Below, one piece after another: positions 23,451 to 31,640 of a stretch of DNA of 41,558 nt. Location of the stretch: NCBI GenBank assembly GCA_019058425.1, contig JAHPYZ010000041.1:1-41558 (forward strand), read 5' to 3'. A program made the position numbers and the translations under genes. The DNA comes from Promethearchaeota archaeon (GTDB lineage Archaea > Asgardarchaeota > Lokiarchaeia > Sigyniarchaeales > SOKP01). The notes under the pieces are model-generated. The model searched no databases. It was not told the origin of the DNA and was given only the letters and a program-made list of their open reading frames with translations. The first letter of the stretch is position 1. Each line of letters starts with the position of its first letter.

Positions 23451-24275
23451 ATGAATGAAAAAAGCCCTACAAGTAAAAAATCGAAAAAGGATATAAAATG
23501 GTATACTTATGTAGATTCAGAGTTCGATGATAAACTAAAAGTTTTCATGAAAGAACACAAACTTAACAAACAAGCACAAATAATAAGAGATTGTGTAAAT
23601 TCCTACATAGATTATGTAAAACATGTTTTGCAAAGACCCTCTGAAACAAGAGAATACGATATTAAATATATCAATAATTATATTATAAAATCCATTGATC
23701 TTTATGATCTAAATAAGTCTCTTTATGAAGAGCTAAAACAAAAACTTTCACCTCTAAAATTATCAATTCTTATGTTGAATAAATCTTTAGAGGATCCAAT
23801 TAAATTAAATGATATTATTGACAATATAGAAGAAGCTTTAAAAGAGTTGGAAACCTTAATAAGAAGACGTTTTGAAGAGCCTAAACTAATTAGACATGTA
23901 AAGAAATTAGATATTTTATATATCGAAGATAATGAATTAGAACGAAAAACTGTGGATACTTATTTCAGGAGAAAGGGTGTAGATATAAAAGCTATAGAAA
24001 CTTCTGAAGAAGGGCTTGAAATTTTAAAATCTTTTACTCCTCAAGCAATGTTATTAGATATCGATTTAAAAACTAGCAATATCAATGGAGATAAATTGTG
24101 TCAGATGATAAAATCAAAGGAACAATACAGTCTGATTCCAATAATATTAATATCTGCTGTTGTTTCGGAAAAAGAAAAAGAAGATATATTATCATCAACC
24201 GGTGCAGATGATATAATCATTAAACCAATTGATAAATTGGCTGATTTGGATGTTCTAATTAAATATCTCAATTAG
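23451..24275 (+). CDS. receiver protein with N-terminal ribbon-helix-helix-like domain
   Basis: A 274-residue protein with an unusual order. Residues 17-56 (WYTYVDSEFDDKLKVFMKEH through QAQIIRDCVNSYIDYV) resemble a CopG/MetJ ribbon-helix-helix DNA-binding domain: one strand and two helices. Residues 75-145 are helical (DLNKSLYEELKQKLSPLKL). The C-terminal receiver, from about 153, has acidic pair Glu159/Asp160, phospho-acceptor Asp203 (LLDIDL), Ser235 (LISA) and Lys258 (IIIKPID), all needed for phosphorylation. Most response regulators put the receiver first, and archaeal ones often have no DNA-binding domain, so this arrangement is notable. It follows the histidine kinase gene, its probable phospho-donor. 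The RHH call rests on pattern only. Confidence 0.8.
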   Translation: MNEKSPTSKKSKKDIKWYTYVDSEFDDKLKVFMKEHKLNKQAQIIRDCVNSYIDYVKHVLQRPSETREYDIKYINNYIIKSIDLYDLNKSLYEELKQKLSPLKLSILMLNKSLEDPIKLNDIIDNIEEALKELETLIRRRFEEPKLIRHVKKLDILYIEDNELERKTVDTYFRRKGVDIKAIETSEEGLEILKSFTPQAMLLDIDLKTSNINGDKLCQMIKSKEQYSLIPIILISAVVSEKEKEDILSSTGADDIIIKPIDKLADLDVLIKYLN

Positions 24276-24382
24276 ATTATTCTATTTTTTCATGATATTT
24301 TTACTTGGTCTAATATTGAATTAGGCCGGTCTACTCAGGGAAAGTTTTTAAAGAAGCAGGATGTTTAAAAGAAAGAGAACCT

Positions 24383-25690
24383 ATGTCCGAAAAAAAAAAT
24401 TCTCAAATTATAAGTCCATTGATATTAAAACTTCGAGAAGAAATAAAATCTAATAAAAAAGAAGTAATCTCGAAGTTTTGGAAGAAGATTGAAAGGATTG
24501 GTACTCCTCTTTTTGAGAAAATTGAAGGAGATAATAAAAATAACCTCATTACATTTTTTTTTAGGGGAGATGAGACGGTTAAAAATATTGTATGTAACAA
24601 TATTTTTGTAAAAGATGATATAAAAGAAGGTTTACTTGAAAGAATTGAGGATACAAATGTATATTTTAAATCATATAAAAGTCTTAAAGGTGTAAGAGAT
24701 ACATATTGTTTAAGCAAAAATAATCCTTTAAAACCAAAGAATCCTTCTGAAAACACTTTTAAATATAGAGATTCAATTTTTCATGATCCATTAAACTCTA
24801 AAAAATCCATCTTTAAAGTAGATGGAATTAGTTTGCCAATTTGTGAATTCGAATCTCCTGATGCTCCTCCCCAACCTTATTATGGTGAACGAGTTGATAA
24901 TGATCATGGTGAAGTACAAGAATACATTTCTAATAGTGAAATATTGGATATCAAGCGAAAAATATTAGTATATACACCTCCAAATTATCAAATAACAGAT
25001 TCTCCCTATCATTTTCTTATATTATTTGATGGTGTTTTATTTGAAGAATGTGCTAAAGTATCTTCAACTTTAGATAATCTCATTGCTGATGAAAAAATTC
25101 CCCCTTTGCTTGCAATAATGGTAGAAAATTTCATACCTACCAATACTATGGTACGATCTTATGAACTACCTCCTAATCCCAAATTTATGGACTATATCAT
25201 AAAGGAATTATTACCTTGGATGCATGAAAACTTTAATATTACTAAAGAACCATTAAAATCTGTTATTGGAGGCGCGAGTTATGGAGGTATTGCATCTACT
25301 TTTATAGCATTTAAACACTCAGAAATCTTTGGGAATGTATTATCAATGTCTGGAACTTACTCTTGGTATCCTGGAGATAAAGATTGGCAACAAAGAATAG
25401 AAAATGTCGAAGGATTCGAGCAATGGTGGTCGGATGACGATGAAAAAGAGCCAAGGTGGCTTGCTCGTCAATTTAATCAGAGTGAAAGATTACCTTTAAA
25501 ATTTTATATTGATGTAGGCGTACTTGAGGTTGATGATCCTACAGGATTATTTCTTTCTAATCGTCATTTCCACACATTATTACAATCTAAAGGATATCCA
25601 GTTCATTATATGGAATTTCTTGGAGGGCATGACTTTGTTTGTTGGAGAGGTTCAATAGCAGATGGGCTTATTTATCTTATAGGAAAATAG
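24383..25690 (+). CDS. enterochelin-esterase-like hydrolase
   Basis: A 435-residue esterase of the Fes/esterase-D group. Residues about 25-130 resemble the N-terminal domain of enterochelin esterase (FFFRGDETVKNIV, KSLKGVRDTYC). Residues 150-435 are the alpha/beta-hydrolase catalytic domain with VYTPPNYQ, FDGVLFEEC, GGASYGGIAS (nucleophile Ser299), FGNVLSMSGTYSWYP, acid in DVGVLEVDD and catalytic His in GGHDFVCWRG. The natural target could be an esterified siderophore or another polar ester. No signal peptide is present. ATG at 24383. It lies just behind the two-component pair but has about 110 bases of own leader, so regulation by it is possible rather than shown. Confidence 0.85.
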   Translation: MSEKKNSQIISPLILKLREEIKSNKKEVISKFWKKIERIGTPLFEKIEGDNKNNLITFFFRGDETVKNIVCNNIFVKDDIKEGLLERIEDTNVYFKSYKSLKGVRDTYCLSKNNPLKPKNPSENTFKYRDSIFHDPLNSKKSIFKVDGISLPICEFESPDAPPQPYYGERVDNDHGEVQEYISNSEILDIKRKILVYTPPNYQITDSPYHFLILFDGVLFEECAKVSSTLDNLIADEKIPPLLAIMVENFIPTNTMVRSYELPPNPKFMDYIIKELLPWMHENFNITKEPLKSVIGGASYGGIASTFIAFKHSEIFGNVLSMSGTYSWYPGDKDWQQRIENVEGFEQWWSDDDEKEPRWLARQFNQSERLPLKFYIDVGVLEVDDPTGLFLSNRHFHTLLQSKGYPVHYMEFLGGHDFVCWRGSIADGLIYLIGK

Positions 25691-25760
25691 AAATAACCAT
25701 AAAACTCTTTTGTTTTAATTTATTTATTATTTTAATTAAGAATTATTCCGAGAAAATTAA

Positions 25761-26759
25761 ATGAATTTATCATTATATAATAGACGCAAGCAAGAAATTA
25801 TTGCTTACTGTTTATTAATCTTGACAATGGTTATTTGGGGAGGTACTTGGCCATTAGGTCGATGGTTAGTATCTGTAGAAGTAGGAGGGGCAACTATCCC
25901 TCCATTTATGATAGCAGTAATCCGTTATTTTTTGGCGATAATTTGTTTTATTCTGATTCTTAAATTTAAAGAAGGATCTTTAAATTGGGAGTTTGCCAAA
26001 GAGAATTGGAAGATACTGACAATCATGGGTTTGCTATCTGTCACAATTTATCAATCAGGTTATCTTTTAGGTGAAATCTTTACAGCTGCAAGTGATGCTA
26101 GCATAATGGTAGCTACTAATGCTATTTGGGTTGTGATTCTTTCGAGCACATTCTTAAAAACTGAGTTCTTTACTTGGAAAAAGGCTATTGGAGCAATATT
26201 AGCATTCATAGCAGTCATCCTAGTAGTAGGGTTTTCTCCGAACGTAGCTGTCTCAAATCGGATTCTTGGAGATGTTTTAATATTGATAGGTGCATTTGCT
26301 TACGCGACTTACACTGTGATTTCACGCTTTTTTCTAAATAAGACCAAAAGTAAGCCAGAATCATATCAACCAAGCTCCATTTGGATAATGAATTGGGTAT
26401 CTTTTTTCGGATTCTTAACAACTACTCCGATAGCCTTAATTATCAGTCCAGAATTTCTTAATCCAATAGAATATATTTCAATTCCTCCGCGAGTATGGAT
26501 AGGAATTGCATATTTAGCATTTTTATCAACCATGGGGGCATATACATTTTATTTAGAAGGAGTAAAACGTTTAAGTGCAAGTCGAGCCGCAATTTTTCAA
26601 GCACTGGTTCCTTTATTTGGTGTATTATTTTCTGCAATATTCCTTCAAGAAAATTTTGATATATTTATCTATCCCATTTCTTTAGCACTGGTTATTTTAG
26701 GAATAACTCTTGTAAACCTGGAAAAAAGAGATAAATTGAATTATACTCAGAAAGAATAA
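25761..26759 (+). CDS. EamA/DMT-family transporter
   Basis: A 332-residue membrane protein with ten hydrophobic helices in two repeated EamA halves. Typical features are MVIWGGTWPLGRWLV in the first helix, ASIMVATNAIWVVILSSTFL closing the first repeat, and SRAAIFQALVPLFGVLFSAIFLQE at the end of the second repeat. Such drug/metabolite transporters export amino acids or other small metabolites; specificity is not visible. The C-terminus ends in a short basic tail. ATG at 25761. It is 70 bases downstream of the esterase gene on the same strand. Confidence 0.88.
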   Translation: MNLSLYNRRKQEIIAYCLLILTMVIWGGTWPLGRWLVSVEVGGATIPPFMIAVIRYFLAIICFILILKFKEGSLNWEFAKENWKILTIMGLLSVTIYQSGYLLGEIFTAASDASIMVATNAIWVVILSSTFLKTEFFTWKKAIGAILAFIAVILVVGFSPNVAVSNRILGDVLILIGAFAYATYTVISRFFLNKTKSKPESYQPSSIWIMNWVSFFGFLTTTPIALIISPEFLNPIEYISIPPRVWIGIAYLAFLSTMGAYTFYLEGVKRLSASRAAIFQALVPLFGVLFSAIFLQENFDIFIYPISLALVILGITLVNLEKRDKLNYTQKE

Positions 26760-26843
26760 TCATTGGAAAATATTATTTTTACAGCTTCTATATTACATTA
26801 CCTATACGTTTTTATATCTAATTTTTTTTCTATTAAGTAGAAA

Positions 26844-27191
26844 ATGAATGAGAATAAGGATTACTATGAGCTTCTTGGGATTGATAAAGATTCTACTAAG
26901 GAAGAAGTTAAGAAAGCATATAGAAAATTAGCTAAGAAATATCATCCCGATATAAATAAGACAGATCCTCACGCAAAAGAGAAATTCATAGAAATCAAGG
27001 AAGCATATGATATACTAGTAGATCCTATTAAACGAAAAGCTTATGATCAACTAAGAAATAACCCTCAGATTTTCGATTGGAGTGATCTCTTTAGAACAAC
27101 CAATTTTAATTATTGGTGGGAAATATTGAGAGAAGTACATAGAAATAGAACTCCTTATTATAAGCCTCCTCCTGAAGGAATGTATATTTAG
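26844..27191 (+). CDS. DnaJ-domain protein
   Basis: A 115-residue protein. Residues 5-70 are a J-domain ([23 protein letters not shown]) with the essential HPD tripeptide at His34-Asp36 and the helix III-IV segment [22 protein letters not shown]. It stimulates the ATPase of an Hsp70 partner. The rest ([18 protein letters not shown]) is short and contains no glycine-rich or zinc-finger region, so it is a class III J-protein, not full-length DnaJ. No dnaK is in the window. ATG at 26844. It precedes the 41-residue zinc protein by about 90 bases. Confidence 0.9.
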   Translation: MNENKDYYELLGIDKDSTKEEVKKAYRKLAKKYHPDINKTDPHAKEKFIEIKEAYDILVDPIKRKAYDQLRNNPQIFDWSDLFRTTNFNYWWEILREVHRNRTPYYKPPPEGMYI

Positions 27192-27279
27192 ATAAACTTA
27201 AAAAAATCATAAATCAGGCTTTATTCATCTTGATTAGACTTTAAATAACAATTTTAAATGAAAAAATAATAGTATAATT

Positions 27280-27405
27280 ATGACAGAAGTAGTTCATGAA
27301 CCAGGAAATTGTGAAGAATGTGGAGCGGATATTAATCTTGCTGAAGCATGGAGAGTAAACGAGAAATATTATTGCCAAAACTGCTTTGAGTCATTGAACC
27401 TTTAA
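27280..27405 (+). CDS. 41-residue zinc-binding-like small protein
   Basis: A short ATG frame encoding 41 residues. It has two Cys-x2-Cys pairs: NCEECGADINLAEAW and YYCQNCFESLN, together a four-cysteine zinc ribbon or treble clef. It is small and acidic, with no membrane segment. The spacing Cys11/Cys14 to Cys32/Cys35 (17 residues between the pairs) is compact and regular, which argues against a chance frame. It lies between the DnaJ gene and the IlvC-like gene in an otherwise empty 400-base region. Function unknown. Confidence 0.6.
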   Translation: MTEVVHEPGNCEECGADINLAEAWRVNEKYYCQNCFESLNL

Positions 27406-27604
27406 CTTTACCGCCTTAAATCACATTTTTTTTGAGATTCCATCTCTTTTATAAATCCCTTATATGTTTATTTGTTTTTAGGTTAGAATTTTCCACTGTT
27501 TTTATTGAAATTAATATATTATTTATAAAAAGTTTTAAAATTGCTTTAATTAACAATAAATAACTTTTATTATTGATAAGTATCTTGGCAAAAGAGAGAT
27601 TTTA

Positions 27605-28687
27605 ATGACTGTTAATATATACCATGATAAAGACGCAGATATTTCAATCTTAGAAGATTCTGTAATATGCGTCATCGGATATGGAAATCAAGGAAGATCT
27701 CAAGCATTAAACATGCGAGATTCTGGTCTTAATGTAATTGTAGGAAATATGGAAGATAACTATAAGAAGACTGCAATTAAAGATGGTTTTGAAACATTTA
27801 GTATTGAAGATGCTGTAAAGAAGAGTGATATTTCATTTATTTTAATTCCAGATGAAGTCATGAAAGAAGTATTTGCTGAAAATATTAAGCCAAACTTGAA
27901 AGAAGGGAATACAATAGTCTTTGCGAGTGGTTATAATGTTGGTTTTAATTTATTAGACCTTCCAAGTAATAGTGATGTTTTAATGATAGCACCACGAATG
28001 ATCGGTGTGGGAGTACGCGAAACTTTCTTAACTGGAGAAGGATTTTTTAGTTTCATTGCCGTAGAGCAAGATTACACAGGTGAGGCGATGAGTAGATTGT
28101 TAGCATTATCTAAAGCAATAGGAACACTTAAGAAAGGAGCAATAAAAATGTCATTTAAAGATGAAGCAGTTCTAGACTTATTCAATGAGCAAGCATTCGG
28201 ACCCGCTTTTGGCAGAGTTCTCCTCACATCTATAAACACCCTTATCGATGCGGGTTACCCTCCTGAAGCGGTGTTAATAGAAATGTATATGAGTGGTGAG
28301 ATGAGCTACACATACCAAAAGATGGCTAAAATTGGACTAGTGAAACAAACATATTTTCATTCCCATACAAGCCAATATGGTGCTATGAGCAGAGGGATAA
28401 GATATATGAAACTTCCTATTCGACCAATAATGGAAAATACTTTGCAAGAAATTGAATCTGGCGAATTTACTGAAGAATGGGAAAAGAGGATAAGTAAATC
28501 TAAGTTTAAACTCATCAGGTTTTTCGCAACTAAACAGAAAATAAATAAATTAGAAAAACAAGTACGAAAAAACCTTAAAATGAAGTCTTATGATATATTC
28601 GAAGAGGAACCTCCAACAGAAGAGGAGATAAAAGTATTAGAAAAAATATCTGATGAAATAAAACAATTTGAAGAACTTTATGAATAA
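27605..28687 (+). CDS. ketol-acid reductoisomerase (IlvC)-like protein with altered active site
   Basis: A 360-residue protein homologous to ketol-acid reductoisomerase. The Rossmann motif GYGNQGRSQALNMRDSG, DEVMKEVFAENIKPNLKEG, AVEQDYTG, and the metal-site segments VLDLFNEQ (Asp181, Glu185) and IEMYMSGEM (Glu216, Glu222) are kept. However, the conserved His of the FAHGFNI motif is Ser108 (FASGYNVGF), and APKGPGHTVR has become APRMIGVGVR. NAD(P)H binding and metal binding are therefore likely, while normal acetolactate isomeroreduction is doubtful. No ilv or leu genes are adjacent. An extended charged C-terminal tail (about 310-360) is absent from classic short enzymes. ATG at 27605 after AAAGAGAGA. 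Confidence 0.82.
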   Translation: MTVNIYHDKDADISILEDSVICVIGYGNQGRSQALNMRDSGLNVIVGNMEDNYKKTAIKDGFETFSIEDAVKKSDISFILIPDEVMKEVFAENIKPNLKEGNTIVFASGYNVGFNLLDLPSNSDVLMIAPRMIGVGVRETFLTGEGFFSFIAVEQDYTGEAMSRLLALSKAIGTLKKGAIKMSFKDEAVLDLFNEQAFGPAFGRVLLTSINTLIDAGYPPEAVLIEMYMSGEMSYTYQKMAKIGLVKQTYFHSHTSQYGAMSRGIRYMKLPIRPIMENTLQEIESGEFTEEWEKRISKSKFKLIRFFATKQKINKLEKQVRKNLKMKSYDIFEEEPPTEEEIKVLEKISDEIKQFEELYE

Positions 28688-28733
28688 TTTTATTTTTAGA
28701 AAAAAAAAAGAAAAAAGAATTTTTTAAGAGAAT
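28688..28733. terminator. A/T-homopolymer spacer between convergent genes
   Basis: Between the IlvC-like gene and the convergent beta-helix gene lies a stretch of T- and A-runs that gives T-tracts on both strands. It could terminate both genes. Confidence 0.35.
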
Positions 28734-31505
28734 TTATTTCTTTTTCAAGGAAAAGCCTTTAAGTTTCTCCACTGAGATTTTTCCTGTTTTTATAAGTCTC
28801 CCTAAAATCACACCTATTATAGCTATTCCGCCTAAGACTGATACCGTAATGATAAATATTATCATTTCTGGAGTTAATCCCCCTGGACTCGATATTCTTT
28901 TTAGGATATTTACTTCTGCAGATCCTATATTCCCTATTATATCACGAGCATAAATAGTAAGCGTGATTGTACCATCTGCTGTTGAATCCCATAAAGATTG
29001 ATTAATAGTTCCAATTGTTCCTGTAAATGTGTAGTTGTTTAAGCCTCCATCAATTGTATACCACATCTCGTAAACATAGACATCGGTGATATTTACATTA
29101 AAATTTGGAGCAATCACACCAAATATTTCTCCCTCAGAAGGAGAAATAATTGTTATCTGTGGTGCACCATCCTCTGCTATTGGTAAATAATCTGTGTTTC
29201 CCATCCCACCAATATAAGTATATGGATCGTCTACGATACCATCGTTATTTATATCTGGAATTGTCCAATTATCCCAGTAATTGCCAATTGTAGTTGTATT
29301 CCACGTGTTATCTACTCCATCATCGAAAGCATGTTTTCCATTCTCTACAAAGAAATTTTTAAATATCGAGTTATTATTGCTATCAGTTTCTAGATACATT
29401 CCATAAAGGATATTATTTTTTAAAAGATTTCCTGTTAAAGTGTTATAATTACCTACTTCTGCTTCAATTCCGTTGTAATTATTGTTATTTACAACATTAT
29501 CAATAATGACATTAAAATCACTATAGTATATCTCAATCCCAATATCGTTATTATTGAAGATATTTTCTGTGATAAGATTATAATAATTCTCGTCCTCCAA
29601 ATAGATCCCATCAAGATTGTAATTTGCAGAATTTTCACTAATAGTATTTTGTTCACTCCGAGTTAAATATATTCCTGCCCTATCATTGTTATTAAAAGTG
29701 TTTTCAATGATGGTATTGAAATTACTTTCCTCTAAATGAATTCCATCATAATTTCCAGTAGCGGTGTTTCCAAAGAATTTATTATTCACGCAAGAATACC
29801 ATAAAAATATCCCGTGATAGTTATCATTTGCGTTATTTCCTGATATTGTGTTATTAAAACACTCTTCTAAATATATTCCTTCTTCAATGTTTTCATTTAC
29901 TATATTATCGATGATATAACTAAAATTGCAGATATTTATATAGATCCCCTCATCATTGTTATTTACTGTGTTTTCTGTAATATTGAGATAATTGCTCTCG
30001 TAAATAAAAATCCCATCCACACTATTATCGTTTACAATATTTTCAAAAAGCGTTATATTATTGCTATATTCTATGTATATCCCATTATCATTATTAGAAC
30101 AATTATTATTGATTATTCGAGAATTATTCACATTATCAAAATAGATTCCACCTTCATCAGAATTATAAATCTGGCATTCTTGAATTATGAAATAGACATT
30201 TGAGTTTCTGATATCAATCCCATACTTTTCTGTTCCAAATCCGCTAATTAAAAGGTCTGAAATGATATAAGGATCCCAAGATGTTCCTGTTCCAGAACAC
30301 CATGGTTGAGTTTCCGCCCAAGTCCAATTGTGTGCACCCACCCCAGTAGCATAATCATCAATGTAGATTGGTAATTCCACAGTAGGAGATGTACAATCGT
30401 TAAATTCTATAATATTCCCTGCGCAGTAAGTTTCATAAATACACCAATTATTGTCAATTAAGATATTTCCTGTGACATTATTTAAATCACTGCCATCAAG
30501 CTTTATACCTAAATCGTTTCTGTTTATTGTATTATTCTTAATTTCATTGCTATCAGAATTTGAGTATAAATATATCCCTATTTCACGATTGTTATTAATG
30601 GTATTACCTGATATAACACTATTATCACAAGTGATTGCTTCAATCCCACGAATATTAGAGTAAATATTGTTGCCAGTTACAATAATATTATGACATACAT
30701 GTAAATAGATTCCGCGTCCTATGTTGTTATTTACAGAATTATTAATAATAGAATTGTCATTGCTTCCGTATCTTACACATATACCATACCTATTGTTGTC
30801 ATTTACAGTATTATTAAAGACTATGTTATTGTCGCAGGAAGTTCCAAAATTATTTATATATATTCCATAATCCACGTTGTTGGTTACTGTATTTAGTGTA
30901 ATGTTATTATAATCACAGCCTGTAACTAGTTGAATTCCAAACAAATTGTTATCTACTGTGTTTCCTGTGATGTTATTTGAATCACAGTTCGTATCTAGAT
31001 ATATTCCATTATATTGATTATTGTTTGCTGTATTCTCTGTTATGTTGTTTCTTTCACAGTTAATTAAATAGATGCCTTGATTATTATTTGAACAATCGTT
31101 ATTTATAATAGTTCCATTGTTAGTATTTTCTAACCAGATTCCCGAATCAAAGAAGCCATTATCAGCATTAAATATAGTACAATTTCTAATGATAAATTTT
31201 ACATTTTTTGAATTATTTATTAAAATTCCACTTCCAGTAGGGGAACCATTCGCATCAATAGTCACATTTTCAATAATATAAACTCCATTTACAAGATTAC
31301 ACCATGGTTCTCCTTCTGTTGCAGACCAATTACCTGGAATACTACCGTCAATATGAATGAAAGATTCAATATAACCTGCGGATATTTTTGGATTAGTCTC
31401 ATTTATTTCAACGTTGTTTAAAGAATTAAAACTGTAAGCAAGAAATACAGGTAAAATCAGTCCAATAATTAATAATATCCCAATTTTTTTTGTTTTAAAT
31501 TTCAT
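28734..31505 (-). CDS. large NosD-type beta-helix surface protein, anchored (paralogue A)
   Basis: A 923-residue exported protein. An N-terminal signal peptide/helix (GILLIIGLILPVFLAYSF) is followed by a first PbH1 beta-helix module opening with WSATEGEPWCNLVNGVYII. About residue 380 a second module opens with NWTWAETQPWCSGTGTSWDPYIIS. Each has many 22-24 residue rungs of the type NNNDEGIYINICNFSYI. The array ends GNYWDNWTIPDINNDGIVDDPYTYIGG. Then comes one immunoglobulin-like domain (MWYTIDGGLNNYTFTG through ITLTIYARDIIGNIGSAEVNI) and a C-terminal membrane helix with a basic tail (LIKTGKISVEK). It is likely a cell-surface protein, perhaps polysaccharide-binding or lyase-like; no catalytic residues can be named. 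ATG at 31505. Clear paralogue of the next two long genes. Confidence 0.85.
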   Translation of the reverse strand: MKFKTKKIGILLIIGLILPVFLAYSFNSLNNVEINETNPKISAGYIESFIHIDGSIPGNWSATEGEPWCNLVNGVYIIENVTIDANGSPTGSGILINNSKNVKFIIRNCTIFNADNGFFDSGIWLENTNNGTIINNDCSNNNQGIYLINCERNNITENTANNNQYNGIYLDTNCDSNNITGNTVDNNLFGIQLVTGCDYNNITLNTVTNNVDYGIYINNFGTSCDNNIVFNNTVNDNNRYGICVRYGSNDNSIINNSVNNNIGRGIYLHVCHNIIVTGNNIYSNIRGIEAITCDNSVISGNTINNNREIGIYLYSNSDSNEIKNNTINRNDLGIKLDGSDLNNVTGNILIDNNWCIYETYCAGNIIEFNDCTSPTVELPIYIDDYATGVGAHNWTWAETQPWCSGTGTSWDPYIISDLLISGFGTEKYGIDIRNSNVYFIIQECQIYNSDEGGIYFDNVNNSRIINNNCSNNDNGIYIEYSNNITLFENIVNDNSVDGIFIYESNYLNITENTVNNNDEGIYINICNFSYIIDNIVNENIEEGIYLEECFNNTISGNNANDNYHGIFLWYSCVNNKFFGNTATGNYDGIHLEESNFNTIIENTFNNNDRAGIYLTRSEQNTISENSANYNLDGIYLEDENYYNLITENIFNNNDIGIEIYYSDFNVIIDNVVNNNNYNGIEAEVGNYNTLTGNLLKNNILYGMYLETDSNNNSIFKNFFVENGKHAFDDGVDNTWNTTTIGNYWDNWTIPDINNDGIVDDPYTYIGGMGNTDYLPIAEDGAPQITIISPSEGEIFGVIAPNFNVNITDVYVYEMWYTIDGGLNNYTFTGTIGTINQSLWDSTADGTITLTIYARDIIGNIGSAEVNILKRISSPGGLTPEMIIFIITVSVLGGIAIIGVILGRLIKTGKISVEKLKGFSLKKK

Positions 31506-31640
31506 ATTCTAATTTTCCTATAATATTTAGATAAGTAAAGGTAGGAAAGATATGAATTTTATGATATAGATATAATTTTCTCCATAAAAAATTGTTAAGA
31601 GTTTCTACAATAAAAAAAAAAGAAATAATATAGTTAATAT

